Positions 32,901 to 44,353 of a stretch of DNA of 64,000 nt are shown here, piece after piece. This DNA comes from Ustilaginoidea virens (taxonomy: Eukaryota; Ascomycota; Sordariomycetes; Hypocreales; Clavicipitaceae). The translations under genes and the position numbers were made by a program. The notes under the pieces are model-generated. The model had not been told where the DNA came from. It saw only the letters and a program-made list of their open reading frames with translations, and did not search any database. The number at the start of each line of letters is the position of its first letter. The first letter of the stretch is position 1. Location of the stretch: NCBI RefSeq assembly GCF_000687475.1, contig NC_057320.1, forward strand, positions 992,001 to 1,056,000, read 5' to 3'.

Positions 32901-34672
32901 CCCTCGCCCTCGTCCTCGCCCGCTCTCACTCTCGAAAGGCAAAGAACCCCGCAATCACACGGACGGGACGGTGATTCGAACAAGCCTGGACCTGGCCTTT
33001 TTCAGCCACATCCTCTGCGCCTACGGGGCAATAAGGAGTCGGGGCTATTTATGATTACTTTCTAGATGCGTTTTGTTGGTCTCGAATATGCATCGTTTCG
33101 AAAGCGGAAAGGAGTATCGGCGTCTCCAACAAGACTCGTCAACGCCGCTGCATACCTACATGGCATACCCCAGGAAACGTCACCCGGCATACAACGTTAC
33201 AAGCATCGCCTGACTGTCATGTGTCTACGGGCTTCTCGGCCACGCAAGGTCGGGGCATTGTATGTTTGACATCGTGGAGGTCCAGTTTCTCTGCTCCGTA
33301 TGGAATATGGCTTTGTCTGGCCGGGGACAACGGAAATAGTTTGGATCCCCTGCAACCCAGACCTAGTCGCGGCCCAGGAAAAAGAAAAGAAAAAAAACCA
33401 CAAGTGAGGCTTAGAAAAGTAGCAGCCGGGACCCGGCTCTGCTTTTGCCATCGTAATGTAGGGGGGTCCTCCTCATTGCTCAATGTCGCTACTCCGCTTC
33501 TTACACTGCCTGGCCATGTCTTGATAAAAAAAAATGCCCTATTCGCCCAGGCCTTGCAGGCCTTGCAGGCCTTGCTCACCAGCGGACTGCATGCTGACTG
33601 CAGCAGTCCGACCAATCACACGACGTGCCGCCCGACAACAATCTGCAAACGCCCCCAACGCCGTGGATTCGGAAACATGCACACGGCATCACCCCGAATA
33701 AAAATGTCATTTTCAAAAGACACCCCCAAAATAAAAAAAAATGAAAAAAAAACTAAAAAAAAAAAAACTTAACAGGCGACAATACGTTGGCGTGTCCCGC
33801 CAAGGACTCGCCCTGTTCCGAACCTTGATTGAAATGATTCACATCATGCCCTGCTTGCAGGAACCGAGCCACATGGCGAATGGGGCGAGCCAGCACCCAG
33901 CACCCACCATCACGTGCATGTCGCTTGGCAGAAGCACCGGGGGGGACGGGGGGAGGGCAAGATAGAAATTGCAAAGAAAAAAATTGCTCAATCCCCCTGG
34001 CAGGCCCCCGTGGCCCATCGTGAGCATCGAGAATCCATCAATGATTGGCGTACACGCTGTCCATTCTCTTGCCCTGACGCAAGCTCATTCCTGGGTAGGA
34101 AGGAGGACTCTCCGTATCCACGAGTCTCCAGTATCCTGCAAGGCAAAGGTCGTTACCGTTACGTTCCTCGTCAAAATCATCCTCGCAACCCACTCGTGCG
34201 CGGGGGCCGACGCATCTTGGGTCAGGGGTACGTACGAGTCGGTGTGGTTTACTGGTACCTGCATGACTGTGAGACTGGCTGACAGGGGCCATGCGCGGCT
34301 GCGTGTTGCGTGTCTGAATCGTTTGGTTCATGGTTGGGCCGCTGCCGCCTGTCAACCAGCCAGGTGCAGTGGAATGGCGCCCTGTCTTGCTCCCTGTCAT
34401 GATTGATGAAGCTTCATCTTGTCAAATTCCATCCTAGCTAGGTACCTAGGTAGTGTAGTTGTTACACTGTCGACGTGAAAAAAGTGCGATAGAAACAAGA
34501 AGGGAAGAAAAAAAGAAAAAGAAAAGAAGAAAAAAACTCGAAAAGACCCAAGGTCCACGACAAGGCGATAGATAGATAGACTCGTGCCAAAAAAAAAAAA
34601 AAAAAAAAAAGAAAAAAAGAAAAGAAAAGAAAAGAAAAGTACAAAATAACCCGTGACTCCCTTCTGCCCTCC
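29907..34672. other. Gene-poor region of about 4.8 kb
   Basis: Apart from the candidate exon at 30387-30548 I can support no gene. Open frames (31006-31284, 31362-31793, 31895-32404, 33221-33772, all plus) match no family I know and show no clear coding periodicity by eye. Features: GA repeats (31549-31563), GCC/CTG repeats (31606-31642), TCGCCC repeats (32886-32925), A runs (33735-33769, 34590-34611) and a palindromic CTAGGTACCTAG motif (34434-34453). The last part (34450-34672) is the A/G-rich 3' flank of PRP8. Confidence 0.5.
30387..30548 (-). CDS. Candidate terminal exon of an unrecognised small protein
   Basis: On the minus strand an acceptor (TTGCTAATAG, with ACTAAC-type sequence upstream) is followed by 53 codons and a stop. 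The peptide begins VDKKMRDQMREQHEPGSADS and ends in SLTGLLSNFMLLF. It looks like protein: mixed charge, a hydrophobic end and an amphipathic helix. I do not recognise the family. A plausible preceding exon could start after a CAG near 30683 (reading FRVSISDQACQLIIKTISL), with a weak GTTGCC donor, but this is speculative. It might equally be the end of an unannotated gene reading in from higher coordinates. Confidence 0.35.
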   Translation of the reverse strand, partial: VDKKMRDQMREQHEPGSADSFVKVFSDVRHPDGAISTKDMSLTGLLSNFMLLF

Positions 34673-37600
34673 CTATTCAAAGTTGTCGTTGCGATCCACC
34701 CAAATGTCCTCCAGCTCGGCAAAGCTGTGAAAGTGAATAGGCCGGTGCTGGTCGCTGTAGAACGGCAAGGGCGTGTCCAGCTTGACGTGGACGGCCTTCT
34801 TTTCCATGCCCGCAAACGTGCTCCCCATGAAGCTGTAGTTCCATCGCCCGTCGTCGGGCACCAGGAAGAAGCCCCTGAATCTCGGGGACAGCAGCAGTTT
34901 CCGCTTTTCCCCCATTGTCGTCGTGAATCCCTGAGGCTGGTCGCTTTGCAGGTCCCTGTTCTCGGCCCCCCATTTGTACCCCTGGGGGGTCAGGCCCCAG
35001 GCCGCCAGGGAAACGCTGCCAGGCGTGAAGGACACCGACACCGTCACCGTGTTTGTCTTGTCCCATTCGTCATGCGCGTCGAGGAGCTTTGCGTGCTCCG
35101 TCACGTCGGCGGCCGACATGTACGGAAGCTCGCTGCCAGACATGGTGTGGATGATGCCGAGCGGCTCCATCCCCTCGAGAAAGTCGCTGCGGGGCAGCTG
35201 CTGCGGAAGCTGCACGTTGCGCAGGCCGCCAATCTGAGGAATCATGACGATGCACTTGACCTCCTTGACTTGGCCGTTGTCCGGGGGGGATGAGCCGTAC
35301 AGGTACCCCGCCACCTGGACGCGAAGATCCGCAATGGTGATGAAGCGCTTGAGGATGTTGTTGGGCATCACGTACGTGACGTCGTCCACGTCATTGTCCA
35401 CAGACGACACGTACATGTTCTTGGATCGAGTGCGTAGGTTGGACGTCGCAATGGCTCGCGTGCGCCACTCCGTCTTTGAAGCAAACGTCTGCTGCTCAAA
35501 CTGCGATGTCGTCGTGACAATGATTTCCTCGCCGTGCACGTTCTGCGTCTTGGTCGTGACGGCGGTGAGCTGTGCCTGCTCTTGCTGCTGCTTCTCAATC
35601 TGCGCGGCCTGCTGCCTCTGCATCGAGGGTGCCGAGATTTCCATGCCCAAAATGATGTCGCGAACCTCGCTGCTCGTCAAGCTGGACACGTTGACGTTGT
35701 TCTTCTTGCCGTAATCGTTCAAGATCAAGTCGCGGAGCTGCGTCTCAATCTTGATCCACCCTTCGTCGGGCAGCGACGGCCAAATGTGATGCTCGTGCGT
35801 AATGACCGTCTTGTCCGGTCGCAGGATCAGCTTCGTCTTGTCAGGGTTGACATGAAGAGCACGCAAGATCAAAATCAGACGCGAGAATGCAGTGTAGGAC
35901 GAAATGCTCTTCAGCCACTCGTCGTAAAGGTTGAACAGCACCATCTGAGGTTCGGTCGCTCTCAGAATCATGTCGCCCAGCTTCTCCACCTTCATCGCAG
36001 CTTGGAATGGGAGCTGCAGCTCAGAGGCGCGGATGGAAATGTTGGGGAAGTCAACCAGCTGGACTTCAAGAGGATCCAGCAGGCCCTTCCTCGTAACAAT
36101 GAGCTGCTTGGGCTGTTCCTCCACTGGTAGCGATCGGATCAAAGCCGCGACTTCTTCGGCCGTCTTCCATTTGGCCAACTGCCCGAGACGCTTTTGCCCG
36201 GCCCAAACACTGGTGTGGATGATCTTGAGGAACAGCTGCCCGGTTCGGGGATTGAAGATGAAAATGGCACCGTTGATGGGCTTGGTTGTCAGATTGCCCT
36301 CAAAAGTCTTGTGAATTGTCACGCGGTACACATTGGTGTCGTCGATGAAAAGCTGCGTCTGGTTGCTGAACAGTTCAGAGTAATTCTGAGAGTTGAGGAA
36401 CTCCTGATTGCTCTCAGAGGCATAGAGCTGCAGGCCCTTTCGGATACGCTCACGCAGGACATACAGCGCCGGATTGGCCTTCATGATCTTGGCCATGGCC
36501 TGCTGAATGAGCACCTTCAAGCCCGGGAAATACATGCCGTAAGCAGAGTACAGGTTGTACGCCAAGTCGATGCCAATCATCAATCCGGTTGCTGAAGGGT
36601 AGATGCTGGAACTGTCTGTGGTGTAGTCCAGGTACTTGGCACGCGTATATCTCTCAATATCATGGGAATCGTAGTCGCCATACCGAAGCTGCACATCAAT
36701 CCAAAACTTGTTGGTTGTGGTGGGCTCGATGACATCTTTCGTGTCAAACAGAACAGAAGGGCGCGTGACGTTCCATTTATGGCTCGCAAAGAGGAGAATG
36801 TCGGCACAAGAGCTGTTCATCTTGTACGACTTTCGAGGGTGGATTGTCTCCTTCTGCACCGTCTCGATACCAAGAGACTCGAGTTCCTGGTCAAACACCT
36901 GACAAAGGTCCATGACTACAGACTCGTGGATTTTCTGCCACAAGTGGGCGCGGAAGATCTGAATCAGCGATATCTTGAGGGTGGGAATCTTTCCGTGCAA
37001 GAAAATACCCGTCAGATCGAGTTGCACTTGGAACCCAACGTACACGTTTGCACGGTTGATGGTTGGCGACCACCACAACGTGAAGCGACGGTTGGGAATT
37101 TGATTCAGACCAGATCTCTGGGCATTGGTCAACTTCTTGAATTTCATCGAATCTTCAAAGCCGCTCGCTTTTTCCCAAAAGAGTCCCTCCCAAGACGGGA
37201 ATCCGGTGGCCTTGAACAGCGTGTGTTCCAGAATCGTCTCGACACCTCCGAGGGCCTGAATGACATCGGTTCTGTAAGCGTTCAGGTTCCAGAGCTTGCC
37301 GTCGTGTCGCTGACTTGTCCACCAGAATGGATTGCTCTTCATCAACTGATAAATCTTGAACTCGGATCTGGCACGGAACCCTTTATCAAAGCTGAGGGTG
37401 CTGCGGTCCTTCTGGAACAGGGTGTTGATTCTGGGCAAACCCCTGTCCCAGCTATCTTCCAGGTCCTCCAACGTCAAGCGACGGTTCTGCTGGTTGGCTT
37501 CAAGACGCTTCTGCGAGTATTCGGTCCAAACACGTTGAGAGTCTATAAACTCAGCCTCCCAGGGGATAATGTAGCGAAAGATGTTGGGAATTAAAGTCTC

Positions 37601-40600
37601 CTCATCGTGTGTCATACCAGAGCGATAGTGGGTGACTCCGGTATCTGTTTGCTTGGACCACCGCTTGTCGCTGGCAGGAATGAGAATGTGCGAGCCTGAA
37701 ATCATGCCCAATCCTCCAAGTTCCTTCGGGGTATAAAAGACGGCAGGGGGAAACCTGGAGGGCATCTTGGAGTTGAGACCAATCTTGACACGAGTTTGTA
37801 TTTTGGTCTCGCACTTGACAATGGTATCAAGCAGGTCCACGGTCGAGACGGCGGCCTCGCGGTAATAGGTGAAGAGAGCAATAAGAGCCGTGTTCCATTT
37901 GTTTGCAATCTTGGTGAATGTTGTCGAGCCCGAGGACATGAGGATCTGCCGAATTCGATTGTTGAACTTTTGAATGTCTTCTTGAGTAACTTGCAAAAAG
38001 GCATGTGCCGTCCTCTCCTTGGTGGTGTTGTCGACCAGAGACCAAACACTGTCTTTGACAGCAAATTCGTCATTCTGGTTCCTGATCTTGGGTAGAATTC
38101 GCACTTCGAAGCCACACATGGAGAAGAGCAAGTTCGGGTTATCTCGACTGTAGACACTGACAAAACTATCGTCCCAGTCAATCGTTGTAACAGATCGCGG
38201 TAGACGGTTTTTCAAGTCCCAGAAGACGGCTCGGCCCAAGTTCACATCGTGCCTCATCAGGCGCATTCGGGAATCCCTTGGCCAGCACTTCTTGCTCTTG
38301 TACCCAATGACGTTCTCAAAGTTGGGATCAGGTTGCTCGGTAAGAAATCGCTGAATGAGATCCCTGGATTCCTCCGCAGTGAAACGCAAGAAGATCCAGA
38401 TCTTGTCAATGTAACGGCTGTACAGCCTGATCGGGTGTCTAGTTTCTGTTTCTCTATCCCGAAACTGGAGAAAGTCATTGGGGCTCTGAGGAGGACCGGC
38501 GATCTCACTGGCTCGCTGGGGACCTAGCAACAGCAAATCCAAGACCAGACCATAGTATTGGAACACGAATGCCGAGAATTGGAGACCACGTATCATTCCG
38601 TAGCTATTCACGTGGTTCATATCCTTATATGTCAGCTGAACATTGTTCTTTGCTGTGATATAATCCGCGAGGTTGTGATCCATGATGAGTCTGAGGAGGG
38701 AATTGAGCAGGGTCAGTTCCATCTTCTCATAAACTTTGGAGAGCTCCGTCTCCACCATCACGTTGCATTCACCGTCTGACGTCTCCCAAACTTGACTCAG
38801 GTTGTTGATTCCCTGAGCCCACTTGTACACCAGCAGTGGGGGAACTTCGGAATCTGATGGCTTGATCCAAGCAGGGAACAAGTGGCGCTGATCCGCTTGA
38901 TACCACAGGTATTGATCCAAGTATGCATCGCTGATTTTTTCAATGGGTTCGATGTCGTAGACGGGGTTGATGGTGCTGTAATTGTCGTTCATGTCAATGT
39001 TGACCTCTTTGAAAGCTCGCTGGGTCAAAAGGAAACGTTTGATTCGCTCCAGTGTTGTGCCTGGACTATCATAGGCCTGCTCAATCAGTGCAAGTTCTTC
39101 GCGCTGACTCTGGTTCAACCGGCCCTTAACGGAATATGCCTCCCGCAGTCGCTCCAAAGCCAAGATCAGGATCTTTGTGTCATGCTTGTAAGAAACGCTG
39201 GGAAATGGAATGGGTGAAAATTTGCGAGATTCTAGCCAGTGCACAGTGGTTGTATAGATGGCAACAGCTTCTTCGGACGAAACATAGGGTCCATCCTTCA
39301 TGTGATTGTGCTGTCGCTCTTGCTCGGCTTTGAGCCACAGTCGAGTTAACCGACCAACGTTTTTCTTTGCGACCGTTTTGTCGACGGTAGCCCCGCGACG
39401 GATGCGTTCTCGGTTGTAGTGGGCGACGGAAATCCACCAGTCAGCCTTGGATTTCACGTAACGAAGAATAATGTTCTCAACAGGTGCCGGTAACCCTGGG
39501 ACTTTCCAGGGAATGTTGCTCTTCCAGCAACGCCAAGCTTCGGATAGGTGCTGGAGCACGGTATTGACCTTGTTTTGCTTGATGCCTTCTGGCATCATGT
39601 CCATGAGATCGGCCATGACGGATGCACGCAACTCGAGGTCGAAGTGAGATTCGACTCGTTGTTTGGTCACGGTCTTGGCAACACCCTTGCTGTGTCGACC
39701 CTCGAACTGGCGAGACAAGAGATTTCCCAGCCATCTTTCAAGCAAGGGAATGATCCCCCTCATGAAGAAGAGCCAGACCCTCCAAGATGGGCCCCAGAAA
39801 CCGCAGCCGGGACCCTTGCCAACTGGACCGGAATTGAAGCGGTAATAAATCAAGTGTTTCAAGTCCTTGCATGTTCGAATCTGATGCATAAGCTTGTACT
39901 TGTACCGATACATTCCGGTCAATTGCCCAACGTGGTTGAATGCGTAGTGAATGCCGTCGGCGAGCTGGAAGGCGTCAATGTTGCCTAGGCGGTATTGGAC
40001 TTGGGCGTCCACAATAAGCTTCGTCAATCTGAGAATTTCACGCATAAGGTGAAAGGCATTGCCAAATCGCGATTTCTTTCGCTCTTTGGTGGTAAGAGTT
40101 TTCACAGGCTTCAAGTTGAAGTTGTAATCCAAGTGCAGATATGTCAGGTTCTTTCGATGAATCAAAAGGTTGAGCATATTGAAGCCTTGTCGACAAACTT
40201 GAAGGCCAGCTTCAACCCAGTCGATTGTCGTTTGTTGAAAGAATTTGGTTTGCTTAAGAGACCGCAACAAGTTCTGGTTGTTGTGTGCATCAGGCTTCTT
40301 CTTATGCAGCTCATTGAGGACGAAGTTCTTGAGCAGCTTTTGATATGATACTCGGACTTTGACAGGTGGTTTATCTGAAGGAGGATGCTCGAGGTACCAC
40401 TGCTTAATCAGTGTTACATCTTGAGCACGAACCATCTTTCCGGATCTCCTATTAAAGGGAAAAGGTGCCCACCACAGGTCGATAGCAGACGATGTGTACT
40501 CGTTTTCGAGCTCCTCATTAGCCAGGAAGGGTTCCACGCCAGCTGGTAATTCAAAGGCTTCATCTTCGGGCTCTTCGTCTCCTCCAGGACCAAATAGGTC

Positions 40601-41854
40601 ATCTTCTAACGTGACCTCGACGTTCTTTGGTGCAACAGTTCGAGAAGAGATGGGGTTGATTCTTCGGTCAAAGAGGAAAGTTGGAAGATCGGGGTCGTCT
40701 GCACGATTGAACACAATCTGGGGATACGAGTGCCAGGTGAGGTGCACACTTCTCGGCAGTGAATTATATAAAAAGGGGTAGGCGACGCGAAATTCGGTTC
40801 GAATTGGAGTGCGGAAGATGATGCGATCGATAGCATTAAACTCGCCAAAGTCCTCTTCGTTTGGGTCGATGTCTTTGTACAGCGGCTCGAAGCGAGGCCC
40901 ACCTGGTAGTGCAACATTGAGAGCCTTGGCAGTTAAGAAGCTTTTGAGGTCGAAGAGATTAAAGTAGTTCTTGTCCACGACGTCGGAAATCAAAGGCCGA
41001 CTGAGGCGAAATAGTGCAGCCATTTGCGGCAGCGACAGATTCCAAGTCTTGTAGCTTGGTCCATTGACATGCGACGTATCCAGAAGCGGGCGGTGGTCAT
41101 AGAACCATTCATATATAGCTTCATCTTCATCTTCATTCAGCTCCATCTGAATAGGCTCCAGAGGCTCAACGTCTTCGATGTTTTCTGACCAGGATAAAGG
41201 TGGTTCCTCATCGTCGAACGGCGGAAATCGCATACGCTTGAACAGCCTTCTATCAGCCTTCTCTTTCCTCATGAACGTCCACATCATGGCCCACTGTGCG
41301 AAGAAGACAGGCTCAATGACACGCGGAGTTTCATTGACCAACGTCAAACATCCGTTGACGTGGTAGAGAACTTTGACTTCACGAGCTGATTCCCAGGGCA
41401 TGGGCATATTCTCAAGCAGCTTCAAGACTGCGTGTGGCATGAACTTCAGCGCGCCGAGATAGCTCCGTTTATCGTTTGTGTATTTTTTCTGAGAGACGTC
41501 TCCGATGTCTTTGACGATTTTTCTGAGGTGCTCCGGAGGCATGTCAGTCTTCTGAGTTTGAACGAAGCCGGCCTTTCGCTTTTCTCCGAATCTTCTTCGG
41601 CGGTCGGTCAGCCATTCTCTTTTTTTCTGCGCAAACTTCGCGATCCGAGGATCAGAGGGAGGGTGAAAGCCAGGGGGTGGTGGCGGCGGCGGCGGCGCGG
41701 GAGTTGAAGGAGGAGATGGTAGCAACGATGGAGGCGGAGGAGGAGGCGGAGGAGGAGGAGGAGGAGGAGGAGGAGGCGTAGATCCCCAGCTTGAAGAAGG
41801 GGGTGGAGGGCCAGATCCCCAGCCAGGCGAAGGCGGCGGGGGCATGCCCGACAT
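34673..41854 (-). CDS. PRP8: Pre-mRNA-splicing factor Prp8 (U5 snRNP core)
   Basis: One uninterrupted frame of 2393 residues starting [15 protein letters not shown], a normal full length. The first 80 residues are a polyproline tail encoded by GGA/GGC repeats on the plus strand. After it the protein is recognisable throughout: the N-terminal region ([20 protein letters not shown]), the reverse-transcriptase-like large domain (the stretch around [16 protein letters not shown] and later [13 protein letters not shown]), the linker ([18 protein letters not shown]), the endonuclease-like and RNase H-like parts, and the C-terminal Jab1/MPN domain ending [18 protein letters not shown]. Prp8 forms the cavity holding the spliceosomal RNA active site and controls Brr2 through its MPN domain. 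No intein interrupts it, although fungal PRP8 is a common intein site. It is intronless, unlike most of its neighbours. Confidence 0.98.
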   Translation of the reverse strand: MSGMPPPPSPGWGSGPPPPSSSWGSTPPPPPPPPPPPPPPPPSLLPSPPSTPAPPPPPPPPGFHPPSDPRIAKFAQKKREWLTDRRRRFGEKRKAGFVQTQKTDMPPEHLRKIVKDIGDVSQKKYTNDKRSYLGALKFMPHAVLKLLENMPMPWESAREVKVLYHVNGCLTLVNETPRVIEPVFFAQWAMMWTFMRKEKADRRLFKRMRFPPFDDEEPPLSWSENIEDVEPLEPIQMELNEDEDEAIYEWFYDHRPLLDTSHVNGPSYKTWNLSLPQMAALFRLSRPLISDVVDKNYFNLFDLKSFLTAKALNVALPGGPRFEPLYKDIDPNEEDFGEFNAIDRIIFRTPIRTEFRVAYPFLYNSLPRSVHLTWHSYPQIVFNRADDPDLPTFLFDRRINPISSRTVAPKNVEVTLEDDLFGPGGDEEPEDEAFELPAGVEPFLANEELENEYTSSAIDLWWAPFPFNRRSGKMVRAQDVTLIKQWYLEHPPSDKPPVKVRVSYQKLLKNFVLNELHKKKPDAHNNQNLLRSLKQTKFFQQTTIDWVEAGLQVCRQGFNMLNLLIHRKNLTYLHLDYNFNLKPVKTLTTKERKKSRFGNAFHLMREILRLTKLIVDAQVQYRLGNIDAFQLADGIHYAFNHVGQLTGMYRYKYKLMHQIRTCKDLKHLIYYRFNSGPVGKGPGCGFWGPSWRVWLFFMRGIIPLLERWLGNLLSRQFEGRHSKGVAKTVTKQRVESHFDLELRASVMADLMDMMPEGIKQNKVNTVLQHLSEAWRCWKSNIPWKVPGLPAPVENIILRYVKSKADWWISVAHYNRERIRRGATVDKTVAKKNVGRLTRLWLKAEQERQHNHMKDGPYVSSEEAVAIYTTTVHWLESRKFSPIPFPSVSYKHDTKILILALERLREAYSVKGRLNQSQREELALIEQAYDSPGTTLERIKRFLLTQRAFKEVNIDMNDNYSTINPVYDIEPIEKISDAYLDQYLWYQADQRHLFPAWIKPSDSEVPPLLVYKWAQGINNLSQVWETSDGECNVMVETELSKVYEKMELTLLNSLLRLIMDHNLADYITAKNNVQLTYKDMNHVNSYGMIRGLQFSAFVFQYYGLVLDLLLLGPQRASEIAGPPQSPNDFLQFRDRETETRHPIRLYSRYIDKIWIFLRFTAEESRDLIQRFLTEQPDPNFENVIGYKSKKCWPRDSRMRLMRHDVNLGRAVFWDLKNRLPRSVTTIDWDDSFVSVYSRDNPNLLFSMCGFEVRILPKIRNQNDEFAVKDSVWSLVDNTTKERTAHAFLQVTQEDIQKFNNRIRQILMSSGSTTFTKIANKWNTALIALFTYYREAAVSTVDLLDTIVKCETKIQTRVKIGLNSKMPSRFPPAVFYTPKELGGLGMISGSHILIPASDKRWSKQTDTGVTHYRSGMTHDEETLIPNIFRYIIPWEAEFIDSQRVWTEYSQKRLEANQQNRRLTLEDLEDSWDRGLPRINTLFQKDRSTLSFDKGFRARSEFKIYQLMKSNPFWWTSQRHDGKLWNLNAYRTDVIQALGGVETILEHTLFKATGFPSWEGLFWEKASGFEDSMKFKKLTNAQRSGLNQIPNRRFTLWWSPTINRANVYVGFQVQLDLTGIFLHGKIPTLKISLIQIFRAHLWQKIHESVVMDLCQVFDQELESLGIETVQKETIHPRKSYKMNSSCADILLFASHKWNVTRPSVLFDTKDVIEPTTTNKFWIDVQLRYGDYDSHDIERYTRAKYLDYTTDSSSIYPSATGLMIGIDLAYNLYSAYGMYFPGLKVLIQQAMAKIMKANPALYVLRERIRKGLQLYASESNQEFLNSQNYSELFSNQTQLFIDDTNVYRVTIHKTFEGNLTTKPINGAIFIFNPRTGQLFLKIIHTSVWAGQKRLGQLAKWKTAEEVAALIRSLPVEEQPKQLIVTRKGLLDPLEVQLVDFPNISIRASELQLPFQAAMKVEKLGDMILRATEPQMVLFNLYDEWLKSISSYTAFSRLILILRALHVNPDKTKLILRPDKTVITHEHHIWPSLPDEGWIKIETQLRDLILNDYGKKNNVNVSSLTSSEVRDIILGMEISAPSMQRQQAAQIEKQQQEQAQLTAVTTKTQNVHGEEIIVTTTSQFEQQTFASKTEWRTRAIATSNLRTRSKNMYVSSVDNDVDDVTYVMPNNILKRFITIADLRVQVAGYLYGSSPPDNGQVKEVKCIVMIPQIGGLRNVQLPQQLPRSDFLEGMEPLGIIHTMSGSELPYMSAADVTEHAKLLDAHDEWDKTNTVTVSVSFTPGSVSLAAWGLTPQGYKWGAENRDLQSDQPQGFTTTMGEKRKLLLSPRFRGFFLVPDDGRWNYSFMGSTFAGMEKKAVHVKLDTPLPFYSDQHRPIHFHSFAELEDIWVDRNDNFE

Positions 41855-42518
41855 GATGACTTTGTAATATCGCGATGACCCAGTACTGCGCGACGAAGTG
41901 GTGAAATTTGCCAGTCAAGGCTACACTACACGCTGATGCGTGTGAGTAAAGAGTCGAAGTCGACGAGCGCCTTTTTGTAGAGTCAAGGGCGCGTCTTCGA
42001 TGGAGTTGTGCAGCCGTTTTCGCAAGGTGGCAAGATGGCGACCACAACCGCGTTTGATGGAACTCTTAAGATCGCCGCCTTTGCCTGCGTCACGACAATT
42101 TTCTGGCCCATTTGAACGACGCTCTACAGAAAAGTGGGGCACATATCAGGTCACGTGATTGTGCAAGTCCCCAGCTTGGTAATCGAATAACGATTGCAGA
42201 AGGAATAAAAGCAGATGAGTAAATTCTGCAACCCATTACTTCCTCTGCAAGTACGTCGCTACAGCGGTTTTTCTCTCAATACAGATATGATTTCCTCCTG
42301 AAGCTCAAGGCCCACGAGACCCATCATCACAAACTCACCAATCGCCCAAAGTGAAGTTTGCCCGCAAAACAGGTCAGCCAATCAAAGGCCGTGCGGTGCA
42401 TTACCTAATACGCAACTCCCCCAATTCAATCGACCGACGAAGTCTTGCAAACCGACGGATCACGACAGTCTCAACTCACCAAAACCCTACGAACGGCGCT
42501 GCCTAGTTAATCGAAAAA
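41855..42518. other. Divergent promoter region between PRP8 and the complex I subunit gene
   Basis: 664 bp with starts on both sides. Moderately AT-rich, with no repeats of note. No additional gene is seen. Confidence 0.65.
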
Positions 42519-42933
42519 ATGGCGCATCTGAGTGTGTACATTACCAAAGACTTCTGATCAAGATACAAACTGACAGATTCTTGTCGCAGATGTCAAACCG
42601 GATCCGGCCTTCCTCAAGCTGCAGGGTACGTCCAGGCTCTGAGGCTCACGATCAGATGAAGGATTAACTCTCAATATGGCGAACAGCTATGCAAAAGAGC
42701 CGGCACCACTTTTTCAGATGGACTCCCCGTGCTGCCAGGCTCACGTTCATCTACGTGGTTGCCGTACCCGCCCTGTTCGGATATGTCGCTTATCAGACCG
42801 ACGTACGCCCCCAATCTGTCCAAGAACCCCTCCCCAACGGAACGGAAGATGGCGGGAAAAGTCTAACAAGTAGATATAGGGCCTGTACAACTTACGCGCC
42901 AAGAGAAGAGGAGACACCATTTACGAGCGATGA
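42519..42933 (+). CDS. NADH:ubiquinone oxidoreductase small membrane subunit (NUO6.6 / NDUFB4-B15 type)
   Basis: Four exons: 42519-42531 (13 nt), 42590-42625, 42687-42802 and 42880-42933, giving 72 residues. It is too fragmented to appear as one frame. All junctions keep phase (1, 1, 0), with donors GTGTGT, GTACGT and GTACGC and clear AG acceptors; the last intron has GTCTAAC before its acceptor. The product begins MAHLNVKPDPAFLKL. It then has a basic FFRWTPRAARLTFIY stretch leading into one membrane span (about residues 36-52), and ends YNLRAKRRGDTIYER. That C-terminal block and the RWTPR-plus-one-span layout are what I know from the fungal 6.6-kDa complex I subunit, related to animal NDUFB4. 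It should lie in the mitochondrial inner membrane as an accessory subunit of the distal membrane arm. Confidence 0.85.
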
Positions 42934-43118
42934 TGTGTTGTTGGGTGTTGGGTCAAACTCTGTATATATCGCGTTTTCGAATCGAATAATATTTTCAATC
43001 AGTAGGGACACTGCACATCGATTGACCGAGCCTTAAATTCGGCGAGGAGCGACTTCTCCCAAAGGTCCTGTCGTGCTTGTCATACTGAAATGATGACATG
43101 ATTCATGTGATACATCCT

Positions 43119-43962
43119 TCATACTTGCCATCTTCCATCGCCGGCACCACCACCAACACCACCACCACGATGCCTTGACGAGGCCGCATAAGGCACCCTT
43201 TCCCCCCTCCTCCATTCTCCCAATGGTACGCTGGCGTGAGTTCCACTTCCCCTCATCCCTCCTCTACTCTCACGGCTACTAGACCAACTGAAGCCATTTT
43301 CATGACTGAAAAATCCGCCGCTGCCTCCTCTGCGCCCTCTGCCATCTCTGTAACCTAGGTTTGACTCTCTCCTGGCAGCAGAAGCTGGAGCCACAGACCC
43401 ATCGGCCAGAGGAGGCAGGATCGCGCAAGAAATGTAGTCTCCCACGACGAAACGAGCGTCGTTCAGTGTCTTCTTCCCAGAACCCGGCCCGCTTCGTGTC
43501 GAGCCTCCCAGCTCTAGCGACTCATTCGTGGCTGCTCCATGGGCGTGTTGGCCGATTACTACGCTGCCCAGGTCCTTGACAGCATAGCGAGGCGGCGCGT
43601 TACTGACGGCGCTAACGCTCCGCAAATCTGGACACACCAACTGGAAAGACAGCCTCGCGCCTATAGCAGGGTGTGGAAAGGAAGTGGGCGTCGCCGCTGC
43701 GAGCTCCAAAGCTAGGTCACTGAGCGTACAACTCGGCCAGGTGTAGACGTAAACGTGAGGCGGTAATGGGTGGGACGCGAAGTCTTCTGGTCTATGGCAG
43801 GCATGAGTCTTTGGTGATATTTCCGAGCTGGATACGACATGGAGAGTCCGTGGCAGATCCTTTGGGCTTTTATAAGACATTTTACCTGTAGAAGCTACCA
43901 GTGCGATAGAACAGCTGGACTAGAAACGGCGCTGGGAGATCGTGGTCCCCGCTATCCGACAT
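43119..43962 (-). CDS. SAP18: SAP18 homologue (Sin3-associated polypeptide 18)
   Basis: Two exons, 43962-43886 and 43791-43119, giving 249 residues. The intron (43885-43792, 94 nt, GTAAAA donor, TAG acceptor) joins PFLVQLFYRTGSFYR to PEDFASHPLPPHVYVYTW, the continuous ubiquitin-fold signature of SAP18. The KTLNDARFVVGDYISCAI motif follows, with a less conserved insert between. A naive start at 43880 would lie inside the intron. The C-terminal 70 residues are Gly/Arg/Ser-rich, as in other fungal members. In animals SAP18 belongs to the Sin3 histone-deacetylase complex and to the ASAP/PSAP complexes bound to the exon-junction complex; which role applies here is unknown. Its promoter (391 bp) is shared with PRP18. 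Confidence 0.9.
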
Positions 43963-44353
43963 TGAGGATATCGTGCAATAGTCATATGCGTTAGTTAATC
44001 TGAGGTTTTCATATGGCAGCCGCGTTGCCCAGGGACTGTAGTTGGTCAGTCGAGGAGCAATTGATGCTGTTGGCTATCGATCAAGTAATCGCGATGGCGC
44101 AAATATCCGGCAAATACCCGCCACAATCGATACGAAGCCTCGAGACGTTAACCTCGCTCGACTCATCATCTCCAACCCGTCTCCTCAGATCCAGGCACTG
44201 TTGCAGAAAAAAAAAAGAAAAGAGCGAGAGAAAAGAGTCGTAGCGCTACATTGCCGACTCGGCCGAAATTCTCCTATTCCCGGAACCTGAAACTTCACAC
44301 ATACCTTGCTTGCGCAGGCCAGACACAGTTGAAAATAGAAACATCCCCCCATC
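43963..44353. promoter_or_regulatory. Bidirectional promoter of SAP18 and PRP18
   Basis: 391 bp between the divergent start codons. It contains GATA/TATC-like sites and CGATA-type motifs and an A-rich leader (44208-44238) on the PRP18 side. No other gene is seen. The promoter call follows from gene layout only. Confidence 0.6.

Noticed and set aside
34673..41854. PRP8 intein
   Set aside because: Sequence around the usual insertion site ([13 protein letters not shown]) is continuous and total length is normal for intein-free Prp8.
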